Shown in pieces: positions 25,656 through 33,813 of a DNA stretch of 64,000 nt (its first letter is position 1; every line of letters begins with the position of its first letter). The notes under the pieces were generated by a model. The model saw only the letters and a program-made list of their open reading frames with translations. It did no database searches and was not told the origin of the DNA. The translations under genes were made by a program, and so were the position numbers. Source of the DNA: Bordetella genomosp. 13 (GTDB lineage: Bacteria > Pseudomonadota > Gammaproteobacteria > Burkholderiales > Burkholderiaceae_B); contig NZ_VEHL01000009.1 in NCBI RefSeq assembly GCF_007679965.1, positions 1 through 64,000 of the forward strand, written 5' to 3'.

Positions 25656-26235
25656 ACGCGCGCTGCGCGTTCAGGACAGCTTTGCCTACATGCTCCACGC
25701 CACCGCGTGGCGCGAAACCTCGCTGGTCATACAGGCCTTCTCGCGCAGCCACGGCTGCCTGGCCCTGGTGGCCAAGGGCGCCAAGCGCCCGTATTCGACC
25801 TTGCGTCCGGTGCTGTCGGCCTTCCAGCCGCTGGCCCTGTCCTGGAGCGGCGGCGGCGAGGTCAAGACACTGACGCGTGCCGAGGTGTCCGGCGTGCGCC
25901 CGCTGGCGGGCGGCGCGCTGATGTCCGCCTGGTACATGAACGAGCTGTTGCTGCGGCTGCTGCCGCGCGAGGACGCCCATCCGGTGCTGTTCGACGCCTA
26001 CGACACGGCGCTGGCGCAGCTGTCGGGCGGGTCCCGCGCGTCCGCGGCGCTGCGGCGCTTCGAGTGGGTGCTGCTGCGCGAGACGGGCTACGGCCTGGAC
26101 GAGGCGGAGCCAGACTTCGCCGATCCGGCCACCGAGCCTGAACTGCGCCGCGCGCTGCGGGAGCGGCTCGAGGCCAACCTGGCCGGTCGGCCACTGGCCA
26201 CGCGGCGGGTGCTGATGGATCTGCAGCGCTTCTGA
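25648..26235 (+). CDS. recO: DNA repair protein RecO, short form (195 aa)
   Basis: Recombination mediator that with RecR loads RecA on SSB-coated DNA. The OB-fold N-terminal domain matches well (DSFAYMLHATAWRETSLVIQAFSRSHG, VAKGAKRP, GGEVKTLTRAEVSG, MNELLLRLL, ALRRFEWVLLRETGYGLD). After GYGLDEAEPDFADP the sequence moves directly to a closing helix (LEANLAGRPLATRRVLMDLQRF). It is therefore about 45 residues shorter than E. coli RecO (242 aa), missing the part between GYG and the LGGKPLKSR-type helix. I see no frameshift signal. It overlaps the end of era. Confidence 0.92.
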   Translation: MSKRALRVQDSFAYMLHATAWRETSLVIQAFSRSHGCLALVAKGAKRPYSTLRPVLSAFQPLALSWSGGGEVKTLTRAEVSGVRPLAGGALMSAWYMNELLLRLLPREDAHPVLFDAYDTALAQLSGGSRASAALRRFEWVLLRETGYGLDEAEPDFADPATEPELRRALRERLEANLAGRPLATRRVLMDLQRF

Positions 26236-26338
26236 AGGTGCGCTGTCGCCGGATGCCGCGATCCGCAGCGCTTTCACGGCTTCGCCGTTCCCGGAGCGAC
26301 GGCCTGCGGCGCTGCCGCGCCTGCGTCGGCTCGGATGC

Positions 26339-26373
26339 GACAAGGCCCGCCATTCCTGGCGGGCCTTGTCGTT
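26339..26373. terminator. Bidirectional terminator between recO and the Bax1-I gene
   Basis: A perfect 14-bp stem, GACAAGGCCCGCCA (26339-26352) with TGGCGGGCCTTGTC (26357-26370), loop TTCC, then GTTT. It lies between convergent genes and can serve both. Confidence 0.75.
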
Positions 26374-26417
26374 TGCGACGGCACGCGGCCTGCGGGCCGC
26401 GCGGTGCCAGCGCTTGC

Positions 26418-27122
26418 TTACTCGCGTTCCCCGCCGAAAATGCCCAGCAGGGCCAGCAGGTTGGCGAAGACGTTGTACACGTCCAGGTAGATGGCCAGCG
26501 TGGCCGAGACATAGTTGGTCTCGCCGCCGTTGACCACGCGCTGCAGGTCGACCAGCATGAAGGCCGAGAAGATCACCACGGCCAGCGTGGACACCATCAG
26601 CATGATGCCGGCCATCTGCAGGAAGATATTGGCCAGCGCGGCCACCAGGATCACCATGGCGCCCGCGAACAGCCACTTCTGCAGGCCGGACAGGTCGCGC
26701 TTGATGGTGGAGGCCAGCGTGGCCATGGTGCCGAACACGATCGCGGTGCCGCCGAAGGCCGTCATGACCAGCTGCGAGCCGTTGGACAGGTTCATCACGA
26801 AGCCCAGGATGCGGGACAGCATGATGCCCATGAAGAACGTGAAGGCCAGCAGCAGGACCACGCCCAGCGAGCTGTGCTTGTTCTTCTCGATGGCGAACAT
26901 CATGCCGAACGCGCCGACCAGGAACACGATGGCGGACAGGCCGGGGCTGGCGCCCATCACCTGGTTCAGGCCGGTGTACAGGCCGACGGCCGAGCCCAGC
27001 ACGGTGGGAATCAGGGACAGGGCAAGCAGCCAGTACGTGTTGCGCAGGACACGATTCCGGACGACCTCGCCCGGCGCGCCGTAGCCGGAGCGGTCATAGG
27101 GGGTGGGGCGGTATTCGTTCAT
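26418..27122 (-). CDS. Bax1-I (YccA/YbhL-type) membrane protein (234 aa)
   Basis: Inner-membrane protein of the BAX-inhibitor-1 family; YccA modulates FtsH proteolysis in E. coli. There are seven hydrophobic segments from about residue 26 to 232, with a polar Tyr/Pro-rich N-terminal tail (NEYRPTPYDRSGYG). The loop ETNYVSATLAIYLDVYNVFANLLALLG at the C-terminus is characteristic. The start at 27122 is chosen because AGAGGAA precedes it; an in-frame ATG 27 bases upstream lacks one. Confidence 0.9.
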   Translation of the reverse strand: MNEYRPTPYDRSGYGAPGEVVRNRVLRNTYWLLALSLIPTVLGSAVGLYTGLNQVMGASPGLSAIVFLVGAFGMMFAIEKNKHSSLGVVLLLAFTFFMGIMLSRILGFVMNLSNGSQLVMTAFGGTAIVFGTMATLASTIKRDLSGLQKWLFAGAMVILVAALANIFLQMAGIMLMVSTLAVVIFSAFMLVDLQRVVNGGETNYVSATLAIYLDVYNVFANLLALLGIFGGERE

Positions 27123-27296
27123 GGCATTCCTCTCTACGGGGTATGGCACCCGACTAACATTGGAGGCGAAGAATACCTGACAGTTCCCTTAATTCATAGA
27201 AAATCCTGGCGATGGGCCTAATGGCTTACGCGAAGACGAACGCAACCGGCCGGCGCGAGTGACCCGGGCCGGCGGCGCAGCGTTGGCCGGGTGATG

Positions 27297-27983
27297 TCAG
27301 CCAGGGCGGACGCGGCCCAGAGTACGGGCGACGATCGCCGGCAGTTCGGCTTCCAGGCGGGTGCGCAGCAGCACGGACGCCTCCTGCACGGCGGCCTGTA
27401 CCGCCTGTTCGATCTCGGCCTGCAGCGCGGCGCGCAGCACCGCCTCGGGGATGCTGGCCGAGGCAGTGGACGGAGCGCTCGCCGCCGGCGCGGGCGACAG
27501 GTCGGGCTCGAGGCCGGGATGCACGGGCGGCACGTAGCGCGGCGGCGCCTGCGGGGCCTCGGCCGGCGCGGTGGGCTGGTAATCGGGCATCTGCGGACGG
27601 GCGGTGTACGGCGGGCCCGAGTCCAGCGGGTAGGGCTTGGCCGGATGGTCCGCCAGCGGGCCCGTGGCACGCAGCGGCGCATGGGGAGGCAGCCGGCCGG
27701 CACGGTCGCCCACGGGCGTGTACGGCTCGGAAGGGCCCAGTTCAAGGTAGGAGTGCGGCGGCAGCGCCGCGGCCGTGCCGGGGGGCGGTTCCGGCGGATC
27801 GTCCGCCGGCTGGCTCAGCACCGGGATGTCATCGGACGGTTCCCGGGGGGCCAGGTAGATGTCGCCCAGCACGGGAGTGTCGTCGTCCCGTGGCAGGACG
27901 GCGTCGGGGGACAGCGTGGGTTCGGCGCGTTGCGTCAGCGTGGGGATGCCGGCGTCGCGGTGAGGCGTGTAGGGGCGTGGCAT
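27297..27983 (-). CDS. Proline-rich protein of unknown function (228 aa), holC-linked
   Basis: Unrecognised with certainty. The N-terminal 60 residues contain repeated IPTLTQ / TPVLGDIYL / IPVLSQ motifs as in the DUF2486 family found next to holC in betaproteobacteria. A Pro/Ala-rich disordered middle (about 70-165) follows, and a helical, probably coiled C-terminus (about 170-226) has alternating A/E/Q/L residues (AVLRAALQAEIEQAVQAAVQ). No signal peptide or membrane segment is seen. It follows holC on the same strand by 57 bp, so it is probably cotranscribed with pepA and holC. Confidence 0.7.
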   Translation of the reverse strand: MPRPYTPHRDAGIPTLTQRAEPTLSPDAVLPRDDDTPVLGDIYLAPREPSDDIPVLSQPADDPPEPPPGTAAALPPHSYLELGPSEPYTPVGDRAGRLPPHAPLRATGPLADHPAKPYPLDSGPPYTARPQMPDYQPTAPAEAPQAPPRYVPPVHPGLEPDLSPAPAASAPSTASASIPEAVLRAALQAEIEQAVQAAVQEASVLLRTRLEAELPAIVARTLGRVRPG

Positions 27984-28040
27984 GGCATGTCTCTCGGAAC
28001 GCGTCCCCGGGGCCGCATTGTGGCGTTCGGCGGGGGGCGC

Positions 28041-28562
28041 TCAGGCGCCCGCTGCCCGGGTCAGGTCATGGCTTTGCAGGGGATGTCCCGCTGCCTGATA
28101 GGTGCGCCAGCGCTGCCGCGCAGCCTGGCGGTCGGCCGGGTCGTCGGAGACGAATTCCAGCAGTCTTGCGAATCCATCATAGTTCGGCGGGCACGCATCG
28201 TCCAAGTTCAGCAGCCAGGTTTCCGGTGCGTCGGGCGCCGGTGCTTCGGGCGTCGATGCGCCGGGCGCCGATGCGTCGGGCGCCGATGCGTCGGGCGCCG
28301 CCGGGCGCCGCGCCAGGGCCAGGGCGGGATCGGCTGCCGTCAGCACCACGGGCGTATCGGGGGCCAGCGGATCGTTGGCCAGCACGTGCGGCACGAAGGA
28401 GATGTCGTCGAAGGCCCACAGCATGCGGTCGAAGGCCGACAGGCGCCTGCCGTCGCTGCAGTAGACCACCATGCGCTGGCCGGCCAGGTAGCGCTTGCGC
28501 GCGGTCTGGCAGGCAGCGCGCAGGCGGTCGCCGGCGCCGAAGGCGAAGTCGATGCGCGTCAT
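28041..28562 (-). CDS. holC: DNA polymerase III chi subunit (173 aa)
   Basis: Chi links the clamp loader to SSB. Recognisable blocks are RIDFAFGAGDRLRAACQTARKRYLAGQRMVVYCSDGRRL and LWAFDDISFVPHV in the N-terminal half, LLNLDDACPPNYDGFARLLEFVSDD in the C-terminal half. Between them a 25-residue Pro/Ala/Ser/Asp insert (about residues 88-112) is encoded by a 15-bp tandem repeat absent from ordinary HolC, probably a flexible surface loop. It starts 19 bp after pepA. Confidence 0.9.
   Translation of the reverse strand: MTRIDFAFGAGDRLRAACQTARKRYLAGQRMVVYCSDGRRLSAFDRMLWAFDDISFVPHVLANDPLAPDTPVVLTAADPALALARRPAAPDASAPDASAPGASTPEAPAPDAPETWLLNLDDACPPNYDGFARLLEFVSDDPADRQAARQRWRTYQAAGHPLQSHDLTRAAGA
28225..28299 (-). 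repeat. 15-bp minisatellite inside holC (5 units)
   Basis: Five tandem 15-bp units on the plus strand, GATGCGTCGGGCGCC and variants, start at 28225, 28240, 28255, 28270 and 28285. Because 15 is a multiple of three, changes in copy number keep the holC frame and add or remove five residues of the APDAS type. Confidence 0.92.
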
Positions 28563-28581
28563 TACGTCGGCCCCCGCCGGT

Positions 28582-30117
28582 TCAGGCGCGGTCCAGCAGG
28601 TACTGCGTCAGCAGCGGCACCGGACGGCCCGTGGCGCCCTTGTCCTTGCCGCCCTTCCAGGCGGTGCCGGCGATGTCCAGGTGCGCCCACGGATAGGCCT
28701 TGGCGAAGCGCGACAGGAAGCACGCCGCCGTGACGGCGCCCGCCTGCGGGCCGCCGATGTTGGCGATGTCGGCGAAGTTGGACTTCAGCTGTTCCTGGTA
28801 GGCATCGTCCATCGGCATGCGCCAGGCCGTGTCCAGCGCCTGGCGGCCGGCGGCCAGCAGGGCGTCGGCCAGGGCGTCGTCCTTGGCGAACAGGCCGGTG
28901 TTGACGCCGCCCAGCGCGACCACGCAGGCACCGGTGAGCGTGGCGATGTCGATCACGGCCGAGGGCTTGAAGCGTTCGGCGTAGGTGAGGGCGTCGCACA
29001 GCACCAGGCGGCCTTCGGCGTCGGTGTTGAGGATCTCGATGGTCTGGCCGGACAGGCTGGTGACCACGTCGCCCGGCTTGTTGGCCTTGCCGCTGGGCAT
29101 GTTCTCGCACGCGGCGATCAGGCCGATGACCTCGAACGGCAGTTCCAGTTCGGCCAGGGCGCGGAAGGTGCCCAGCACGCTGGCGGCGCCGCACATGTCG
29201 TACTTCATCTCGTCCATGGTGGCCGCGGGCTTGATCGAGATGCCCCCCGAGTCGAACGTGATGCCCTTGCCGACGAGCACGACGGGCCCGGCGGCGGCGC
29301 CGCCGGCGGCCGACGCCGATTTGGCCTTCTTGGCGGCCGGGGCGGGCGCCGCGCCGGCGTGGCGCAGCACGATGAAGCGCGGCGGTTCGTCGGAGCCGCG
29401 GGCCACCGACAGGAACGAGCCCATGCCCAGCGCCTCGATCTGCTTGCGCTCGAGCACCTCGACCTTCAGGCTCTTGAATTCGCGGGCGAGTTTCTTGGCG
29501 GTCTCGCCCAGATAGGTGGGCGTGCAGACGTTGCCGGGCAGGTTGCCCAGCGTGCGGGTCAGTTCCATGCCGTTGGCGATGGCGGCGCCTTCGCGCAGGC
29601 CTTGCTGGGCCTGCGCGGTGTCGGCCCGTTCGACCACCTGCACGATCTTGCGCAGCTTGGGGCGCGCATCGCGGTCGGGTTTGCCGAAGGTGGCGTCGTA
29701 GTGATAGGTGGCGCTGCCGGCTGCGATGGCGGCCGTGCGGGCGCGGGCGCGCAGCGGCGTGCCGGGGATGTCCAGCGCGGCCAGCGTGGACACGCCTTCG
29801 GTCAGCTGGGCCGCGACGCAGGCCGCGGCGAACGCCTGTTCGGCGCTGGCGTGGGTGCGGGCCGAGTATTCCTCGCGCTTGCCCAGGCCGACCAGCACCA
29901 CGCGCTGCGCGGCGACGCCGGGCAGGTTGCGCAGGACCAGGGTGGCGCCGGGACGGGCCCGGAACTCGGCCTTGACGACGGTGCGCAGCGCGGCGTTGGC
30001 GGCGCGGTCGATCAGTTCGGCGGCGGGGCTGAGGTGGCCGTCCGCATAGACTCCCACCGCCAGCGCGGCGGTCTTGATCTGATGCAGGGAAGCGGTGGTC
30101 TGTGTGCTAAATTCCAT
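28582..30117 (-). CDS. pepA: Leucyl aminopeptidase PepA (511 aa)
   Basis: Cytosolic M17 di-metal aminopeptidase (and, in E. coli, an accessory DNA-binding protein). The metal site is visible in VGKGITFDSGGISIKP, MKYDMCGAA and the signature NTDAEGRLVL. An Ala/Lys-rich insert (AAKKAKSASAAGGAAAG) lies before the catalytic domain. The start at 30117 fits the length, with GGGGA 8 bases ahead; an ATG 24 bases upstream is possible. It diverges from lptF. Confidence 0.96.
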   Translation of the reverse strand: MEFSTQTTASLHQIKTAALAVGVYADGHLSPAAELIDRAANAALRTVVKAEFRARPGATLVLRNLPGVAAQRVVLVGLGKREEYSARTHASAEQAFAAACVAAQLTEGVSTLAALDIPGTPLRARARTAAIAAGSATYHYDATFGKPDRDARPKLRKIVQVVERADTAQAQQGLREGAAIANGMELTRTLGNLPGNVCTPTYLGETAKKLAREFKSLKVEVLERKQIEALGMGSFLSVARGSDEPPRFIVLRHAGAAPAPAAKKAKSASAAGGAAAGPVVLVGKGITFDSGGISIKPAATMDEMKYDMCGAASVLGTFRALAELELPFEVIGLIAACENMPSGKANKPGDVVTSLSGQTIEILNTDAEGRLVLCDALTYAERFKPSAVIDIATLTGACVVALGGVNTGLFAKDDALADALLAAGRQALDTAWRMPMDDAYQEQLKSNFADIANIGGPQAGAVTAACFLSRFAKAYPWAHLDIAGTAWKGGKDKGATGRPVPLLTQYLLDRA

Positions 30118-30172
30118 GAGGAAAATCCCCGAGTGGCTCATCGATACCGCTCGATTATCCCGCATTTTTCTC

Positions 30173-31279
30173 ATGTCCCTCTTCAAACGGTCTGTCGTCA
30201 GCGAGATCACCAGTCACGCCGGCGTGGTGTTCTCTACCCTGGTGGTGGTGTGGCTCAGCGTTCTGCTGGTGCGCCTGCTGGGCGAGGCGGCAGGCGGCTC
30301 CATCGGCGCCGACGTCGTGGTCGGCCTGGCGGCGTTCTCCACCGTCACCGCCTTGCCCACCATCATGGCGGTGGCCCTGTTCATCGCGGTGCTCACCACC
30401 GTCACGCGCAATTACCGCGAATCCGAGATGGTCGTGTGGTTCGCCAGCGGCCTGTCGCTGGCCGACTGGCTGCGTCCGGTGCTGCGCGTGGCCGTGCCCA
30501 CCGCCATCATCGTGGCGGTGCTCACGCTGGTGGCGTCGCCGTGGGCCTACCGGCAGATCGGCGAGTACCGCCAGCGCTTCGAGCAGCGCTCCGACCTGTC
30601 CAAGGTCACGGCCGGTCAGTTCGCCGAATCCGATCGCGGCAACCGGGTGTTCTTCGCCGAGGATCCGGCGCAGCCCACCGACGAGCTGGGCAACGTCTTC
30701 GCGCGCGCCATCGATCCCGAATGGCACAGCGTGCTGACCGCCAGCAGCGCCCACACCGAGACCATGCCCAATGGCGACCGCTTCCTGGTGCTGGGACGGG
30801 GCCATCGCTATGACCTGAAGCCGGGCACGCCCGAGGTGCGGCTGGTCGACTTCGACCGCTACGGCATCCGCCTGGAAAGCAAGGCGGGCGTGGATCCGGC
30901 GGCCGACGCGCGCGCCGCGGCCGAGCGCTCCAGCAAGGCGCGCCACACGATGCAGCTGGTCGCGGACAACACCGACAGCTCGTGGTCGCAGGTGATGTGG
31001 CGCATCGCGATGCCGCTGGCCACGCTCAACCTGGCGCTGCTGGCCATTCCGCTGGGCGCGGTCAATCCGCGCCTGGGCCGCTCCGGCGATCTGCTGATGG
31101 CCGGCCTGATCGCGCTGCTGTACATGAACCTGATCAACCTGTCGCGAGCCTGGATCGGCGACGGCAAGCTCAGTTTCGGACTGGGCGTATGGCTCATCCA
31201 CGCCGTGGTGGCGGCATTGTTCGGGTGGCTGCTGATGCGGCGGCTGCGGCTGAAGGCGCCGCGCGAAGCCAAGGCCTGA
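30173..31279 (+). CDS. lptF: LPS export ABC transporter permease LptF (368 aa)
   Basis: Inner-membrane permease that with LptG and LptB2 extracts lipopolysaccharide for transport. Hydrophobic segments lie at about residues 15-40, 55-80, 100-120 and three near the C-terminus (about 290-365), with a large periplasmic beta-jellyroll between. Family blocks are VRLLGEAAGG, ALPTIMAVALFIAVLTT and NYRESEMVVWFASGLS. lptG, normally its neighbour, is not downstream. The divergent partner is pepA, 55 bp away, a common arrangement. Confidence 0.95.
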   Translation: MSLFKRSVVSEITSHAGVVFSTLVVVWLSVLLVRLLGEAAGGSIGADVVVGLAAFSTVTALPTIMAVALFIAVLTTVTRNYRESEMVVWFASGLSLADWLRPVLRVAVPTAIIVAVLTLVASPWAYRQIGEYRQRFEQRSDLSKVTAGQFAESDRGNRVFFAEDPAQPTDELGNVFARAIDPEWHSVLTASSAHTETMPNGDRFLVLGRGHRYDLKPGTPEVRLVDFDRYGIRLESKAGVDPAADARAAAERSSKARHTMQLVADNTDSSWSQVMWRIAMPLATLNLALLAIPLGAVNPRLGRSGDLLMAGLIALLYMNLINLSRAWIGDGKLSFGLGVWLIHAVVAALFGWLLMRRLRLKAPREAKA

Positions 31280-31292
31280 CGGGACGGCGGCC

Positions 31293-31334
31293 GCGGGCGA
31301 CCGGCTGCGGGCGACCGGCTGCGGGCGACCGGCA
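31293..31334 (+). repeat. 14-bp tandem repeat (3 units) after lptF
   Basis: GCGGGCGACCGGCT starts at 31293, 31307 and 31321 (the last copy ends in A). It lies 14 bp beyond the lptF stop in the convergent gap before the LysR gene. Confidence 0.88.
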
Positions 31335-31380
31335 GCGGGTGCCCGGTGCCTTGGGACGCACGTCCGCGGGCCTGCACGGG

Positions 31381-32334
31381 CTACGCGCCCGCCTCGTCCT
31401 CTTTTCCGCGCCCCTCGGGCAGGTAATGCATGCGCCCCTGCGTGCCTGCCAGCAGCGGCGCGTTGCGCTGCACCGAGCGGCGCAGGAAATCCCACAGCAC
31501 GGCCACGCGCTTCAGGCGCCGCAGGTCTTCGTGGCAATACATCCAGAAGCTGCGCACGATGGCGATCTCCTGCGGCAGCACGGGCTGCAGGCGCGGGTCC
31601 TGGGCGGCGATGAAGCACGGCAGGATGGCCAGCGAGCGGCCCTGCAGCGCCGCGTGGTATTGCGCGATCACGCTGGTGCTGCGCAGCACCACCCGGCTGT
31701 CGGGCAGCAGGTCTTCCAGGTAGCGCAGCCGCTGGCTGAACACCAGTTCCTCCACGTACCCGATGAAGCTGTGGCCGGCCAGGTCTTCGCGCCGCTGGAT
31801 CGGCGCATGGCGCGCCAGGTAGCCGGGGGTGCCGTACAGCATCAGCGTGTAGTCGCACAGCTTGCTGCACACATAGGGCCCGCGCTGCGGACGTTCGATG
31901 GTGATCGCCAGGTCCGCCTCGCGCTTGGACAGGCTGACGAAGCGCGGCACCGGCAGGATGTCCAGCGTGATGTGCGGATAACGCCGCTGGAAGTCCGCCG
32001 CCAGCGGCGTCAGCACGTAGCTGCCGAAGCCCTCCGTGGCGCCGATGCGCAGGTGGCCCGACAGCGCCTGGCCGATACCCGACAGGCTTTCGCGCGCGGC
32101 CGCCACCGCGTTCTCCATCTGCTCGGCGTGCACGAACAACCGTTGCCCGTCGCCCGTCAGCATGAAGCCGGCGCTGCGCGATTTCTCGAACAGCAGGCTG
32201 TCCAGCTCGGTCTCCAGCAGGCGGATGCGACGCGACACCGTCGTGTGTTCCACCCCCAGCAGGCGCGCCGCCGCACTGACGCGCTGCGTGCGCGCCACCG
32301 CCAGGAAGTAGCGCAGGCTGTCCCAATCGAGCAT
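31381..32334 (-). CDS. LysR-family transcriptional regulator (317 aa)
   Basis: The N-terminal winged helix-turn-helix is clear (LDWDSLRYFLAVARTQRVSAAARLLGVEHTTVSRRIRLLETEL), and the periplasmic-binding-like effector domain spans about residues 90-295. Sequence style (VSRRIRLLE, HLRIGATEGFGSYVL) is that of the VirS/YofA-like LysR subgroup whose ligands are unknown. The start at 32334 is chosen because GGAG lies nine bases ahead; upstream Mets look like leader. It diverges from a binding-protein gene and an operator-like palindrome lies between them, so that gene is the likely target. Confidence 0.92.
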   Translation of the reverse strand: MLDWDSLRYFLAVARTQRVSAAARLLGVEHTTVSRRIRLLETELDSLLFEKSRSAGFMLTGDGQRLFVHAEQMENAVAAARESLSGIGQALSGHLRIGATEGFGSYVLTPLAADFQRRYPHITLDILPVPRFVSLSKREADLAITIERPQRGPYVCSKLCDYTLMLYGTPGYLARHAPIQRREDLAGHSFIGYVEELVFSQRLRYLEDLLPDSRVVLRSTSVIAQYHAALQGRSLAILPCFIAAQDPRLQPVLPQEIAIVRSFWMYCHEDLRRLKRVAVLWDFLRRSVQRNAPLLAGTQGRMHYLPEGRGKEDEAGA

Positions 32335-32353
32335 GGCCAAGGTCTCCGTATCG

Positions 32354-32382
32354 TTGTGCATGGATGCACAACGAATGTGCAT
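32354..32382. promoter_or_regulatory. LysR-type operator (T-N11-A palindrome plus half site)
   Basis: TTGTGCAT at 32354-32361 and ATGCACAA at 32364-32371 form a perfect inverted repeat with a 2-bp spacer. A further ATGTGCAT half-site is at 32375-32382. The palindrome centre is about 63 bp upstream of the start expected from the promoter at 32391-32419, the usual place of a LysR recognition site, with the half-site in the activation position. Confidence 0.7.
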
Positions 32383-32390
32383 CTGTAGTG

Positions 32391-32419
32391 TTGCTCGGGG
32401 ATTTTCACACACCTACACT
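32391..32419 (+). promoter_or_regulatory. Promoter of the binding-protein/mmsA unit
   Basis: TTGCTC (32391-32396) and TACACT (32414-32419) are separated by 17 bp. The weak -10 and -35 fit an activator-dependent promoter. Confidence 0.5.
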
Positions 32420-32469
32420 CGGAAAGGGACCGCTTGCGGGACCCATACAACAATACCGAGGAGACACGC

Positions 32470-33717
32470 ATGACGATGCACGCAAGCGGCCTGGCCGCGG
32501 GGCTGCGGCTGGGCGCATTGGCCACCGCATTGGCCGCCTCCCTGATTTCCACGCACGCCGGCGCGGCCGAACGCCCGCCGGTGAAGATCGGCATCCTGAC
32601 CGACATGTCGGGCACCTACGCCGCGATGGGCGGCGCCGGTTCGGTGGCGGCCGCGCAGCTGGCCATCGACGATTGCCTGGCCGCCGAATGCAAGGGCATG
32701 CGCATCGAGCTGGTGTCGGCCGACAACCAGAACAAGGCCGACGTGGGCGCGGCGCGGGCGCGCGAGTGGTTCGACCGCGATGGCGTCACCGCCATCGCCG
32801 ACCTGACCAACTCGGCCGTGGCGCTGGCCGTCCAGGGCATCGCGCGCGAAAAGAACAAGGTGGTGATGTTCTCGGGCCCGGCCACCACGGCGCTGACCAA
32901 CAAGGACTGCTCGCCGGTCGGCTTCCACTGGATGTTCGACACCTATTCCCAGTCGGCCGGCGGCGCCAAGGCCACGGTGCGCGCGGGGGGAAAGTCCTGG
33001 TATTTCGTCACGGTGGACTACGCCTTCGGCCACTCGCTGGAGGCCGATACGGCCAAGGCCGTCAAGGCGCTGGGCGGCTCGGTGGCGGGCAGCGTGCGGC
33101 ACCCGCTGAACGCGCCGGATTTCGCGTCCTATCTGCTGCAGGCGCAGAGCTCGAAGGCGCAGGTGGTGGCGCTGGCCAATGGCGGCCAGGACACGGTGAA
33201 CGCGGTGAAGCAGGCGCGCGAGTTCGGCATCGTGGCGGGCGGGCAGCGGCTGGTGTCGCTGCTGGTCTTCCTGTCCGACCTGCGCGCGCTGGGCCTGGAG
33301 AACGCGCAGGGGCTGTCCTACGTCGACGGGTTCTACTGGGACCACGACGATGCCTCGCGCCAGTGGTCGGCGCGATTCGAAAAGGCGTACCGCGGCACCA
33401 AGCCGACCATGACGCATGCGGGCGTGTATTCCAGCGTGCTGCACTACCTGCGCGCCGTGGCGGCCGCGGGGAGCACCGACGGCAAAGTGGTGGCCGACAA
33501 AATGCGGGCCACGCCGATCCGCGACCCGATCATGCGCAATGCGTCGATCCGGCCCGACGGGCGCGTGATCCACGACATGTACCTGTACGAAGTGAAGACG
33601 CCCGGCGATTCCAAGGGCGGCTGGGACTATTCCAAGCTGGTGGCGACCATTCCCGCCGCCGAGGCGTTCCAGCCGCTGTCCGAATCCTCGTGCCCGCTGG
33701 TCACGGCGGGCAAGTAG
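32470..33717 (+). CDS. Branched-chain amino-acid-type ABC substrate-binding protein (415 aa)
   Basis: Periplasmic solute-binding protein of the Leu/Ile/Val (type I, peripla_BP_6) class. A signal peptide of about 33 residues ends at STHAGAAE. Family motifs are VKIGILTDMSGTYAAMGG, AAQLAIDD, DLTNSAVALAVQGIAREKNK, DYAFGHSLEADTAKAVKALGGSVAGSVRHPLNAPDFASYLLQAQ. The ligand is unknown. No permease or ATPase genes are adjacent, so it must use transport components encoded elsewhere or act as a sensor. It starts at 32470 with GAGGAGA ahead. Confidence 0.9.
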   Translation: MTMHASGLAAGLRLGALATALAASLISTHAGAAERPPVKIGILTDMSGTYAAMGGAGSVAAAQLAIDDCLAAECKGMRIELVSADNQNKADVGAARAREWFDRDGVTAIADLTNSAVALAVQGIAREKNKVVMFSGPATTALTNKDCSPVGFHWMFDTYSQSAGGAKATVRAGGKSWYFVTVDYAFGHSLEADTAKAVKALGGSVAGSVRHPLNAPDFASYLLQAQSSKAQVVALANGGQDTVNAVKQAREFGIVAGGQRLVSLLVFLSDLRALGLENAQGLSYVDGFYWDHDDASRQWSARFEKAYRGTKPTMTHAGVYSSVLHYLRAVAAAGSTDGKVVADKMRATPIRDPIMRNASIRPDGRVIHDMYLYEVKTPGDSKGGWDYSKLVATIPAAEAFQPLSESSCPLVTAGK

Positions 33718-33813
33718 TCGTCGGACGCGGGCAATCACCAACGATATTCATCGACACCCGAGCGGCCCGCGAGGCCGCGCATGACAACCCAAGCAGTGCG
33801 AGGAGCAAAGAAC

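Noticed and set aside
28225..28299. CRISPR-like array in holC
   Set aside because: Units are contiguous 15-mers without unique spacers and keep the reading frame; a minisatellite, not CRISPR.
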